NCBI RefSeq assembly: GCF_902686445.1
Contig: NC_062232.1
Location: 74,727,440-74,791,439 of the forward strand
Source of the DNA: Sciurus carolinensis
Lineage: Eukaryota; Chordata; Mammalia; Rodentia; Sciuridae
Length of the DNA: 64,000 nt
Reading direction: 5' to 3'
Shown: one piece after another, positions 1 to 10,998 of the stretch
Layout: each line of letters opens with the position of its first letter
Numbering within the stretch: position 1 is the first letter of the stretch
Translations under genes and position numbers: made by a program
Notes under the pieces: model-generated
The model's database searches: none
Seen by the model: only the letters and a program-made list of their open reading frames with translations
Told to the model about the DNA's origin: nothing

Positions 1-3000
1 GCATGCAAACATTTATTGAATGTTTTCCATGTATTTATTTTTCTCAATTCTATAATACAGAGGTTAATAAAATAAGGTCTTAGTTGGAGTGAAGTTATAG
101 TTAATTAAGAAAGGAAGACATGACTACTTAAACATGTAATACAATGTAAATGAGTTCAGTAATAGTGGATATGAGGGTCTAAAATGTTACAGAGGAGCAA
201 GTGAGAAAGTGTGTCTTAGTAGTTAGATTTCTTGAGATCAATTATTATAATGAGGTAAGATTTCTGAAAGGGCTTCAATATTGGTAAATGTATAAAAGGT
301 GGTGGTGATTTACTGTGGGCAAAATGAATAACTATATCTATTTATATCCATCATTTATGAGAGTGCTTACTGTGTTCAAAGAACCACACAAAGGAACAGA
401 GATGTAACTGAAGGCACACAAGCACAGAAAAATCCCTTTAGGATATGAATATATAAATTAAATGTATACCCAAAATGATAAGGAAAATGAGTTTTTAAGA
501 GTACAGAACACTTGCCTAATGTCACACAGTGTTTTGTACCCTCTTAGATCTACATTTTCATACCTAAATAACTAGAACAATTTTTGCTTATGCAATTTTC
601 TTTTTAAGAGTTTGGAAATAAAAAACTTCTATTCACACAAACAAGGAATAATTCATTCGTTTAAGGCCTCAACTCAAATTCAATCACTTTTTCAAATAAA
701 ACAATAGACCAGGTTGACAACCTCTTCACATAGAAGCCTCATTCATATTCAAATAACTACCACAATTATATTAATTTACTTTTTTAAAAAAATTATTTTT
801 AGCAAAAAAGAGATAAAGGGAAAAAAGAGACAAGAGAGACAAAGAAGACAGATAAATTTCTTATTTCTTAATTAGGTAAATTAATAAATTGACTTTTGCT
901 ATTTTAGAGAATTCACATTTCTTTCTGTATTGATTCAATTAATCCATTTTGGGATAGCTGCTAAGGAGGGCTATCACATGTTCTCTTTTTAAACTGAGTA
1001 ATTCAACACTGGAGATTGAAAGAAGTTTGCATATAAAAAGTAAAAGCATCTACTCAAACTCATGAGACTGTACACAATAATTTTTTTTCTTTTACAAAAT
1101 GTTGGAATGTTGGAAGTACTCTATCATCCACTGACATTTTTCTGCCTTGGGTTTTTTTTTGGAGCCATACCTCACCTATATATATAGCCGTCTATTAGAG
1201 AAAATCTCATTTGCTTATTAAGACAACAGCCATAATTTTACATAACATGATATATGTCTTCAAATAATATTTAATGACAGAAATGCAACCTTAGGAAATG
1301 ATGGTAAATAAAAAAAATACCCAATTACATCAAATTATTAATTTCCACTGCTAAACTTACTTTTCTATAAATGGCTGGATCATGCTAGTTAATATTCCAA
1401 ACCCTACGTGTCAAAACTAATTTTGAAGTGCGTGGTTTGCTTTCACTATATTCCTAATCACTGGTGAATCAAAGTAACATAAATGAATTTATTGACCTTG
1501 GTAAGTATTCAAAATAAGATGAATGAAAATAAGCAAGAGTTATAGTATTCCATTTGTCTTTTCTGATAGATTATTAAGTTATTTCTATCATATGCTCTTC
1601 AGTTGCTGATCTGAGTCATTTTCTATGATAAATAGTTGACCAACTAAGAGAATATTTCTAATCAAATTGACTTTTATTCAGTCAAAATTATGATGAAAAC
1701 TCCGCCAAAATTGACTAGGTGCTAAACACCTTTATTTGAAACTCAAATAATTTCCTCCTTTTAAATGTGTAATAGACTTTTAGACTTGAAAAGTCCATTT
1801 TTGCAATCGTTTTTCATCAAAAGGTCAGGGAATTTAGTCTTGATATTTATCTTTTTGCTCACATTAGAGAGATTCAACCAGTTATTCCTGTCATCTACAT
1901 CTATCTGTCCTTTGGACTTAAAGCTGAAACTCATTCATTATTTTCCAGAAAATGTAAACACAGAAGACATGGTATTGATAGCTAATTATTTATTCCAGAG
2001 AACATGTCAAAATAGTATCAAAAGGATGATACTTGTACTTTTTTCTCCTAAAATTACTGACTCTCATGAGTGAATAGCTAATATATCAAAGGAATGCTAA
2101 AATAAGAAATCTAAGAAGAAAATGAATAGAACTTCTTTTTAAAAATTGTTTTTTTTAAATTTCCAGTGACAGGTTTTAGATCTTTTTCTTTATTTAAGCA
2201 GCAAGTATGTATGGAATACTCAGATGTGCATTAAAAACTGTTGATTCTATATTGGCAATGAATTTATCAACTCATATGACAGATTCAAGATTAAGTTCTG
2301 ATACTTCTGTGACATTTTGAAGTAGACCATTTTTGTTATGGAATAAAAAAAGAGGAAAAGGAAAGGTCATAGAATTCTTATCACTCAGTCATATTGTCCT
2401 GTAAAATAGAAATGTCTATTTAATGTCAGTGTACAGGTCAGCTGGGGATTCATGGGTTATTTGTTGGATCAAAGCATCTGTGCCTCATTTTACATTTCAA
2501 GATTCAGAATCCTTTGCAATAATATAATATTCAATCACTTACTAGGTGAATCTTTTAGGTAAGAGAAGTTATTTCTCACTTTCAAGCACCCCCTCCTAAG
2601 ATATAAGTAAAACCTGCACAGATCTAGGAAAGTGAATCTTACCAATTTGCCTACCATGAAAATAAGGTTGTGTATTAAAATTATCAGTGAAACAGAATTT
2701 TATGTTGAAGAGAAACCATAGAAATATATAGTAGTCTACAACCAACACCTAACAATGGATCCCTGTTTATCTTTGATTTTTACTCAACAATTATTTATAG
2801 CCAAAAAATCTATGGGATTTTGTTTTTACTTATTGGTCAGTAATTCATTCTAATCAAAGGGGCCTCTGTCTTAGTCCATCATCATGGTGACAGACCTAGG
2901 TACTTATTTATTATATGTATAAATAATGCTTTAATTTATTGCTATGTCACAGTTTTTGATATGCATATATCTTTGGGCTCTCAAACCTTAAAGATGACCT

Positions 3001-3117
3001 ATAGCATATTTTGCCCTAGAAAAAGTAGTGTGTAGTATCCAATATGATCTGATTTTTTGAAATTGGCTTCATTCTAATTTTCTGTTAATTAGAGGTAATA
3101 ACAATTAGGTTTTATAT
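1..3117. other. Intronic stretch, nothing recognised
   Basis: AT-rich DNA. The longest open frame (1765-2073, +) has no family resemblance, no splice context and the composition of its surroundings. Around 476-560 a faint MIR-like piece (CTTGCCTAATGTCACACAG) is possible but too weak to call. Confidence 0.5.
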
Positions 3118-3118
3118 G

Positions 3119-3707
3119 TTAGTCAGATTTCCATTACTGTAAAAAATATATATATCTAACAAAGCAGAAATGGTGGCTCCTGCCTGTAATCCCATCTAGC
3201 TAGGAGGTTGAGGCAAAAGGAGGAAAAGCTTGAGATCAGCTTCATCAACATAGTGAGACTGTCTCAAATAAAATAAAATAAAATGAAAAGAATCAAGGGT
3301 ATAGCTGAGGGATAGTGTAACTTGTGTTCAATCACCTGTACCACAAAAGGAAAAAATAATATGAAAGAATCAGTTTATCAAGGGAACAGCTTTATTTTGG
3401 TTAACAGTTTTGAAGATTTCAGTCCATGGTTAGGAGGACCCATTGTAAAAACAATGGGTTAGTGGTGAGATAGCATAACATGGTGGGGAGCATGTGATAG
3501 AGCAAGCTGATCTTTTCATGGTGGACAGAAAGCAAAGAAAGATAAGAAGAAAACCAGGATTCCACAATCTCTTCAAGAGCATGCCCCAGTAATCCAAAAC
3601 CACCCCACAGGCACCTATTCCTAAAGGCTCTAGCACCTCCCAATAGTTCCATGGACTGGGGATTAAGTTTGTATTAAATGGGCTCTGGGGAACATTCAAG
3701 ATCTAAA
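3119..3707 (-). mobile_element. ERVL-MaLR LTR, antisense, interrupted by a SINE
   Basis: The piece at 3119-3159 begins TTAGTCAGATTTCCATTACT, the usual reverse-complement end of a MaLR LTR. The rest follows the inserted SINE from about 3361 (CTTTATTTTGGTTAACAG, then the CACCTCCCAATAG region) and ends in a GGGGAACATTCAAGATCTAAA-like edge. It is related to the copies at 8.7 and 58.6 kb. Open frames in it (3419-3699, -) are noise. Confidence 0.65.
3160..3358 (+). repeat. B1-dID composite SINE
   Basis: The left half is 7SL/B1-like: TGGTGGCTCCTGCCTGTAAT, then GGAGGTTGAGGC, GAGATCAGC and AGTGAGACTGTCTC. An AAATA-rich linker follows, then a decayed ID right half (GGGTATAGCTGAGGGATAG ... TCAATCACCTGTACC) and an A-rich end. 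It sits inside the MaLR LTR, so it is the younger of the two. Confidence 0.75.
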
Positions 3708-5779
3708 GTGATTAATTATATTAAATCACTTTCAAGAAATTCATTTGAACTAACTACTTATCTGTCTTTTGTGCTAAAACAATATCTTCAATTCTTCAGA
3801 TATGCTTAAGATTATCTTTTATATTTTTAAGTATGTATTGAATTATATAGCTGTACCTTGATCAATAAAATATATCTTTAAATTATCTGTATATATAGAT
3901 ATATTTGTGTATGTCCAAGCTCAGCCATAAACCATTTTCTATTAGTGATGTGTCTAATTAATCAATAGTCATATAAATAACTTATTAATATAGAAGTAAC
4001 CCATTTAGTAATTTAAGAAATTACAGAAAATTAGATGTCATCATACATGTTCACATAGTTTGACCTAATGAAATGTTTGATGTTAAACATGACATTAATA
4101 GTTAATAAAGAAGATATTTTTCCTCTTCAGATGATTTTAGTCTTATAATACAAAAAAATCCATCATAGACAAAGAAGAAAATAATCTAGAGAAAATAAAA
4201 AGCACTTGAAATCATAATCTAATGTCTGTGAGGCTTCTGGTAGAAATGAATTTGTTAAGTATGTTTGCATGTTAAGGAAAGCAGGTGACTTTCAGAGACT
4301 CTAAATGATTTATATCCAAGTATAAGTAAACAACATTATTTGACCCACCATGTTTTTATTGCTTGTAGTTGGGATTTCTGAACTTCTACATGGTACAGGA
4401 TCATATCTATAACTTCCACTAGAATCTCATGGGTCTTTCTTGTTTTGTATAATTAGTCTTTAGACAAGGCATATTCTTATATTAAGAATAACCCTTTATA
4501 GTTTTTGATCACTTTCTATAATGTAGCATAAACATAGTACATTCCACAGAAATATTTGAGACTTTAATTTAGAAAGGAATTTTTATTATTCTCTCCAAGA
4601 GCCATAATTCTGGACTTAATGCTACCCTCCATGATGAATATGTCTTCAGGTTGTGGAACATAGTGATTACATGAAATAGGAAGCAATTATGCATCAAAAT
4701 TAGAAAGAAATAAAAAAGAAAACAAGGACTCATGTTAATTTGAGCCTCATTTTCACTGTCTGGTGTCATGAGATTTCTTGTTAGTGTGGTTTACTATAGA
4801 ATGCACTCTCCTCTACTAAATTCTGGCACTTACCTGTTCTTATTCACCATACTGTCCCCTGGATTCCTCAAGCTTAAGCAAACAGTTCACTTTAATAATT
4901 GAAACAATTTTGTCGTTTTCACTTTTGACACTTTTTGATGGTAAGGTTGTGGGCTATCATAAACCAGTGATTTCAGACCCTGGTTTGCTCACAAAATCAA
5001 GATGAAACAAGATATAAGTAAAATACACAAAAAATTTATTTTGTAAACCATAGACTTCTAAACTAGAAAATAGATGAAGTACGATTCTAATCTTGGTATA
5101 CTTGACACCACAAGTCTAATATATCAATAAATAGGCTATACTACTTTCTTGTCAGCAACTGTTCCATACCCTAGTTCAGGGATTGAGGCAGGACATCTAT
5201 GAGATGTTTTAATTCAGAAATCAAGCTCATCAAAATGATATTAGACAAATAAATATGGAACACTGATCATAGTACCAACAGATCTCTGTTAGGAGTTAAA
5301 ATTTTAAGCATTGTTGCTTTCCAAATGTGAAATATTCTTTCTAAAAATATCCATGAACATCTGAAATATAAAGGGGGATAGTGTATAATTGCATATACGT
5401 GCATGTGGCTATGACTGATAGAGCTCACAGGATCTCAAACTTGATAACTTTTAGACTACAGTGAAATGAATGTTAATGCATATATTTAGATGATTAAAGT
5501 TAGCATATGAGTATTACCGAGTTGTTTGATGAAACATATAATAACAATTATAAACAATGATGATTTCTTGTTTGAATATTTAAATTTCAAGACTTGTGAA
5601 AAAATTATCTAATTCATGTTTCTTTTATGACAAATAATGTTTAACTTTTGGAACTTAATGGCCTATTTGAAGCAAAGTAATAAAATTTGTTTCAATATAA
5701 GTGTAATACACTTTCCTGCTAGAAGTTCATCTATTTACCTAATAATAAATGTACCTTAACATATTTAGGATTAGAATTG
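3708..5779. other. Intronic stretch, nothing recognised
   Basis: AT-rich sequence with short TATA-type runs near 3885-3910. No repeat family or coding frame can be supported. Confidence 0.45.
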
Positions 5780-6112
5780 CCTCAGTGATTCTAACCTCTC
5801 CATGTTCTGTAAGTTCTCAAACTTCCAATGCCATCCTTTAAATATCAGTCAGTCATATCACTGTTCCACTCAACCCACCAATTGTTTCCTATCTCTCTCA
5901 AAGAAAGTTGAAATACTTTATCATGTCCGATAAGGCTCTTTATTATTTGACCTCTCCCCTTTCCATTCCTTTTGTGACTTTTTCTACTAGTGTTTTCTTA
6001 CCTACCTCCCATCCAGCTACACTGGTCTGTTTGCTATTCTCAAGTAAACACCCAATAATTTCAGAGCCTTTACTCATTGTATTTGTCCCCCAAGAACACT
6101 TTACCACCAAGT
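5780..6112 (+). repeat. L2 LINE fragment
   Basis: Diverged but in order: a CATATCACTGTTCCACTC region, then AAAGTTGAAATACTTTATCA, AAGGCTCTTTATTATTTGACC, CCATCCAGCTACACTGG and CCTTTACTCATTGTATTTG. This follows the known L2 3' region. The open frame at 5908-6114 is a relic of it and not a host gene. Confidence 0.6.
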
Positions 6113-6114
6113 AA

Positions 6115-6903
6115 GTGCATGTTTGTACCTGGACTAATGAAATTAATGGGCCACCAAAAATGGATGACTCCTAATTCCTAGAACCTTTAAATATGTTATT
6201 TTACATAGCTAAGTAAACTTTATCCATGTAATTAAGGTTTTGGACATTGAGATGTGAAGATTATCCTGGCTTATCTGATGTCTTAGTCAAAAGAATAGCA
6301 TGGGATGGGTAATTGAAAATGAACAGAAATTTATTGGCTCACAGTTCTGGAGGCTGGGGACTACTGGTATCTAATAAGAACCATTTTGCTGCATCATCCC
6401 ATGATAGAATGTGGAAATGGGGACTAATTTACTCATCTGATTCCTGTATTAATACATACACAAAGGTAGAGATATCATGCCCTTATAACTTCTTAAAAGT
6501 CCATCTCAATAATGTTACAATGACTCTTAGACTTCAACATGAGTTTGGGAGGGGTTAAGTATTCAGATTGTACCACCTAGACATGCCTGATACAAGCATA
6601 GGAGTCTTTAAAAGTAGAAAAACTTTTTCAGTGATAATCAGGAAATACAAGAATTGAAGGAGATTTAGAGAAATTAAATGTTGCTGGATTTGAAGATGGA
6701 GGAAAGTGCCACAAGTCAAAGAATGAAGCCAACATCTAGAAGCTGGAAGGGTTAAGGAAAAGCATTCACCCAATAAAGTTTCCAGAAAAGAATGAAGCCC
6801 TACTTAAACATTGATTTTAACCCTCTTAGGTTTCTGACCTAATAATGTTTTCTTTTAAAGCGCTTTTTATAGTCATTTTTATAGCAGCTACAGGAAACTA
6901 ATA
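6115..6903 (+). mobile_element. MLT1-type LTR, sense, split by another LTR
   Basis: The left part (to about 6280) contains CTAATTCCTAGAACCTTTAA, ATTAAGGTTTTGGACATTGA and GATTATCCTGG. The right part (from about 6577) contains GGATTTGAAGATGGAGGAAA, CATCTAGAAGCTGGAAG and TTATAGCAGCTACAGGAAAC, ending CTAATACA. These are ordered MLT1 landmarks on the + strand. The two halves were separated by the antisense MaLR LTR between them. Confidence 0.75.
6281..6576 (-). mobile_element. MaLR LTR nested in the MLT1 LTR
   Basis: It begins TCTTAGTC and runs through AACAGAAATTTATTGGCTCA and CAGTTCTGGAGGCTGGGGAC. It ends TCAACATGAGTTTGGGAGGG followed by TTCAGATTGTACC, the antisense MST-like pattern. The host MLT1 LTR resumes directly after it, so this one inserted later. 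Confidence 0.7.
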
Positions 6904-8676
6904 CACTATACTCATCTATTTCCTCACTTAAAAATGTCACATTTTCAGAAAGTTTTTTTTATTGAACCTTACTTAAAACTCCTAATGTTCCTTACATAGT
7001 TTTCTGCTTTATTTTTCCCACTGCACTTGACACTATTTATTATGTATCTTATCCATGTTTATATAAATATAGATGTAAACATATATTCCAGAATATTTGA
7101 CTTTTTCCATTTTTGTCAGACTTATAAATCTTGTTTCTCATGTGTATATTTAACTGATTTATTCTCACTGTGTAAAACAGTAGAATGAACATTTGGTGAA
7201 TGAATAGAAATAAACTTGCTATCAATTTTAATTGATGATTAATTTAATTAGATAAGGAAATTTGAAAACTGACTCAAAAGTTGTATCATGGAACAAAACT
7301 GAAACCATAAATTAGCCATCCTGACAAATATAATGTATGAGTATATAAATGGTTTTACTAGTGTCCAAAAACATTTGATATCTACTTCATATGTTTAAAA
7401 AAGTTGTACTTCATTTAACTTCCTATAAACCTACATATATAACTTGCATATAAATGAAGCAGAACAGCTTATCAGTATGTGTGCAAAAATTGTAGACCTG
7501 GGACCATTTATTCTATTATTACATTTATTTTTATGCTATTGTATCTCAAAACGTACCTACCCCAACCATATCATCCATTATACTCTTCTTTTGTCCTGAA
7601 ATGTTTGTGCACTGATAGACAATGAAAATTGGTCTGCTTCTGTAGGTTTTTCATTTCTCTACTGGCAGCTTTTGAACTTAGACTACTTTGCAATTCAAAG
7701 GGGATTGAATAATTTGCGAGTTGATTTCAAACTTCTGAGAAACCTTTGTTCAGCAGGATGGTTACTTTACTATGATCACAGGTCCATTGTTCTCCAGTCC
7801 TAAGAGACAATAATTCCTAATAAGGTACATCTGTTTCAAGAACTAAAATTGCCTCTATTTTACAAGACTCCCTTACATTGAACCATCCTTTCAACTGAAT
7901 TCCACTCAAGCAAAGCTCTTTTGTGTTGGCTCCCAAATAAATAATTTCAAATTTCTTTACCTTTGGAATAATTTTCCCAAGAATAACTGTGACCAGGCTT
8001 GACTAAAGCATGGCCTAATTTAATTGTATATAAACTAATAGGGTTCAGTTTTATTTAAAATTGTTTTCTGTATAACCTAAATTTGCAGAGAACATATAAT
8101 AATGAGTTTTCCAGCATTTCTTTGGCTATTTTAAAAACTCAAATTGAGTAATTTTATAACATCTGTAACTATGCTAAATTATCTTACCTTCAATGTGATC
8201 AATATTAGAGTATAATACTAAATACATTTTCATAGGGTATATTTGCTCTAGGCCAAATTTTCTCACATTGTGATTAAACATTGAATGTTCATTTATTGCA
8301 CGTATCATGAGTCAGAATTAGATAAGTTGAGCTACATTTTTCAACTCTCTTCATACTTCTCCACTGTGACTAATGTCAACTTTCACCCACATGAATTTGT
8401 TTAAATTTTAGCTCCCATGTTCTTGAGTACAGGAGAGTTTCATTCATCCTGATTTACCAGTACCACAACTATTAAAGGTACCAATAAATTATGGGAAGTT
8501 ATTTTTCCTAAAGATTATAATTTCACTCCTAAACCTTGCTTTTAAAGCATCATATAGATTATAAAGAAGATCTTTGTAGTGTTTAAGTGGAAAATCCTGT
8601 TATTTTTAAGAAGTGGAAAATTGGAGTGCCTAACTTAATCTGACTAGAGGACTACACAGTAATTGGAGAGTGTTTT
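6904..8676. other. Intronic stretch, nothing recognised
   Basis: AT-rich and without a supported repeat, RNA gene or coding frame. Confidence 0.45.
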
Positions 8677-9121
8677 TAGTCAGCTTTTTCACTGTTGCAA
8701 CCAAAATACATGACAAGAACAATTTTAAGGAGGAAAAGTTTATTTGAGGGCTCATGGTTTCAGTGGTCTCAATCCATAGATAACTAATTTCATTCCTTAG
8801 GGCCTGATGTGAGACAGATCATCATTGTGTAAGTATGTGGCAGAGAAAAGGAGCTGGGGACATGGCACCAGGAAGCAGAGAGAGAGAGAGAGAGTACTCC
8901 TCACAAGGGACAAAATATCTATCTCCAAAGGCATGCTCCCAGGGGTCTACCTCTTCCATCCATACCATACCTGCCTACAGTTACCACTAAGTTAATCCCT
9001 GTCAGGGCTTTAATTTACTACTTAGGTTAAAACTCTCATAACCCAATCGTTTTACCTCTAACTTACTTTTGTTGTCTCACTCATGAGCTTTTGTAGGGCA
9101 CCTCATATCTAATCCATAACA
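8677..9121 (-). mobile_element. ERVL-MaLR solo LTR, antisense
   Basis: It begins TTAGTCAGCTTTTTCACTGT and continues AAGGAGGAAAAGTTTATTTG, which holds the polyadenylation region on the minus strand. Later landmarks are CAATCCATAG, GGCACCAGGAAGCAG, TAGTTAATCCCTGTCAGG-like sequence and ACTCATGAGCTTTTG. It ends CATATCTAATCCATAACA. Length is about 445 bp and looks complete. A short (GA)n at 8876-8894 is internal. No internal retroviral sequence is attached. Confidence 0.8.
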
Positions 9122-9309
9122 GAGACTAAGTTATTTCCAGTTGTTCCACAACTGACAGAGGAATTTTCTATATTATCAACATTTTTCTACTTCATATGAT
9201 AAAATATATTAATTTTGATGATGCATATATTATTTTTGTACATGCTCTATTGATCTTGCATCCTGAACAGCTTTATGTGTGTTCATAAATTTCATGTATT
9301 CCTAAAGAA

Positions 9310-9500
9310 GCCTTAGAATTTTAGAAATTAAAGGAATATCAGAAAGGAATCATAAATTCAACCCTCTCATTTGATAGAAAACTGATGGATGCTAAATGAG
9401 TTTTGAATTACTCAGATTTACATGAAGTACACTTGGAATGTGGAACTTAGATCTCTCAATTCCCAACCTAGAGCTATTTCTACTTCACTAAACTCCTTTC
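9310..9500 (+). repeat. Possible MIR-like relic
   Basis: The order TAGAATTTTAGAAATTAAAG, CAACCCTCTCATTTGATAG, AAACTGATGG, then CTTAGATCTCTCAATTCCCA and TCTACTTCACTAAACTCC resembles an old MIR-class SINE. It is strongly diverged. Confidence 0.4.
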
Positions 9501-10276
9501 ATTAAACTGTATCTTTCAGATTTTTCTTTGAATACTGTTGATGTTGAGTTATACATAGTCAAGGAGAAAATAAATGTTTGAATTGGCAGTTATAAACAAG
9601 GCACCAAGAAAATTCTCAAAAATTAGTAGGTAGTCATTGAAAAAGTATAGTTCAGCAGGGTAGAGTTAAAAAACCCTGATAAATTTGAAGTCAATCAATA
9701 AAATGATAATTATGGTCTTCTTTTGTGGCTTATAATACAGCACTAATGACTAATCTGAAAGAGAAACAACAACATGTTGTGAACAATAGCAGCATAAATA
9801 AATATCTTCTATTTATACTAGTCTGTAATTAGAGTTCTAATTAATTAGCAATTGTTATTGATTTTACTTTGTAACAAGAACTGCTATTATGAAAATCTTT
9901 ATCTCCCTTGCATCTGATAAAATCTAGGATGATCACTCTTCAGAAAAAAAAAAAAGATTGTTGAAAGAATGTCCTGTATTAATGTAAAAACAAACTCTTT
10001 ACTATGACTGAAAGTTACAAATAAAAATTCACATGTGATTCATAATAATTATTAAAATGTAACATTGAGAATTTTATCTTCATTTAATTGAACTTGTCAT
10101 TTTAAATTTTTGTGAAACATTGCATTTCTTTAAAAATCCCATATGATCTAATGTAGATATTTTGTGTTCAACATCAAGATTTTAGGTATTTAATATTGAA
10201 TCTAAGTATGCATTACGACCCTGAGGATCTATATGGAAGGACATAGGTGGAGTACAGATTCATATTGCAATGTATT
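9501..10276. other. Intronic stretch, nothing recognised
   Basis: AT-rich sequence with no coding frame or repeat that I can name. Confidence 0.4.
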
Positions 10277-10359
10277 TTTGCACATTTGTAACTGAACATT
10301 ACCATCAAAGAAATGTGCTTTTGCACATTTGTAACTAAGCATTACCATCAAAGAAATGA
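10277..10359. repeat. 43-bp tandem duplication
   Basis: TTTTGCACATTTGTAACT followed by ACCATCAAAGAAATG occurs twice with a 43-bp period. The copies differ at a few bases (CTGAACATT versus CTAAGCATT). Confidence 0.9.
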
Positions 10360-10752
10360 AACTGTGTAAATATACACTGTTTCATGAATTTCCATATAAG
10401 TTTTGTGAAACTAAAAATAAAACAGTTTCTTTAAATATGCTCCACTATTGCTACTTATAAAGCTACTTATTTCAACTGACAGAGCTGTACATACATACAA
10501 TGAAAGAATAACTCCTGTTGTCTCCTTTGATTAGACCACCAGGAGCTCCTTCTATGTCAGCGCTCCTGGTAAATGCTTCAACTTTTATTCCCTTGAGAGA
10601 AACAGGAAATAATTTGGAGAGCAAAGCAAAAGTTGTAACATTTTTTTCTGTTTCTTTGATGCACTAGGAATTCATTTGCTTTCTTCCCAGACTGGTCTTG
10701 TTTTGCCAGTAAAGAAACTACAATTTTTCTTCTTTTTTTTTTTTTTTTTTTT

Positions 10753-10998
10753 ATTGTAAACAAATGGGATACATGTTTTTTCTCTGTCTGTACATGGCGT
10801 AAAGGCATACCATTTGTGTAATCATAAATTTACATAGGGTAATGTTGTTTGATTCATTCTGCCATTTTTTCCCTTCCCCCCCTCCCCTCCCACCCTTCCC
10901 CTCCATCTATACAGTCCTTCCTTCCTCCATTCCTGCCCGCCTCCCTAAACCCAACTCCAACCCCAACACTAACCCTTCCCACCCCCCATTATGTGTCA
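10753..10998 (-). other. L1 3' UTR with G-rich tract
   Basis: On the minus strand the G-rich stretch at 10860-10985 includes a degenerate GGGTTAG/GGGTTTAGGG region (10943-10975). It is followed by the conserved sequence that reads CATTTGTGTAATCATAAATT on the plus strand. Proline- or asparagine-rich open frames here are artefacts of this composition. Confidence 0.8.

Noticed and set aside
1765..2073. 102-codon plus-strand open frame
   Set aside because: No family match, no splice context, AT-rich composition equal to the surrounding intron.
2870..2900. Possible MaLR LTR edge (CTTAGTCCATCATCATGG)
   Set aside because: The following sequence does not continue the LTR pattern; too short to support.
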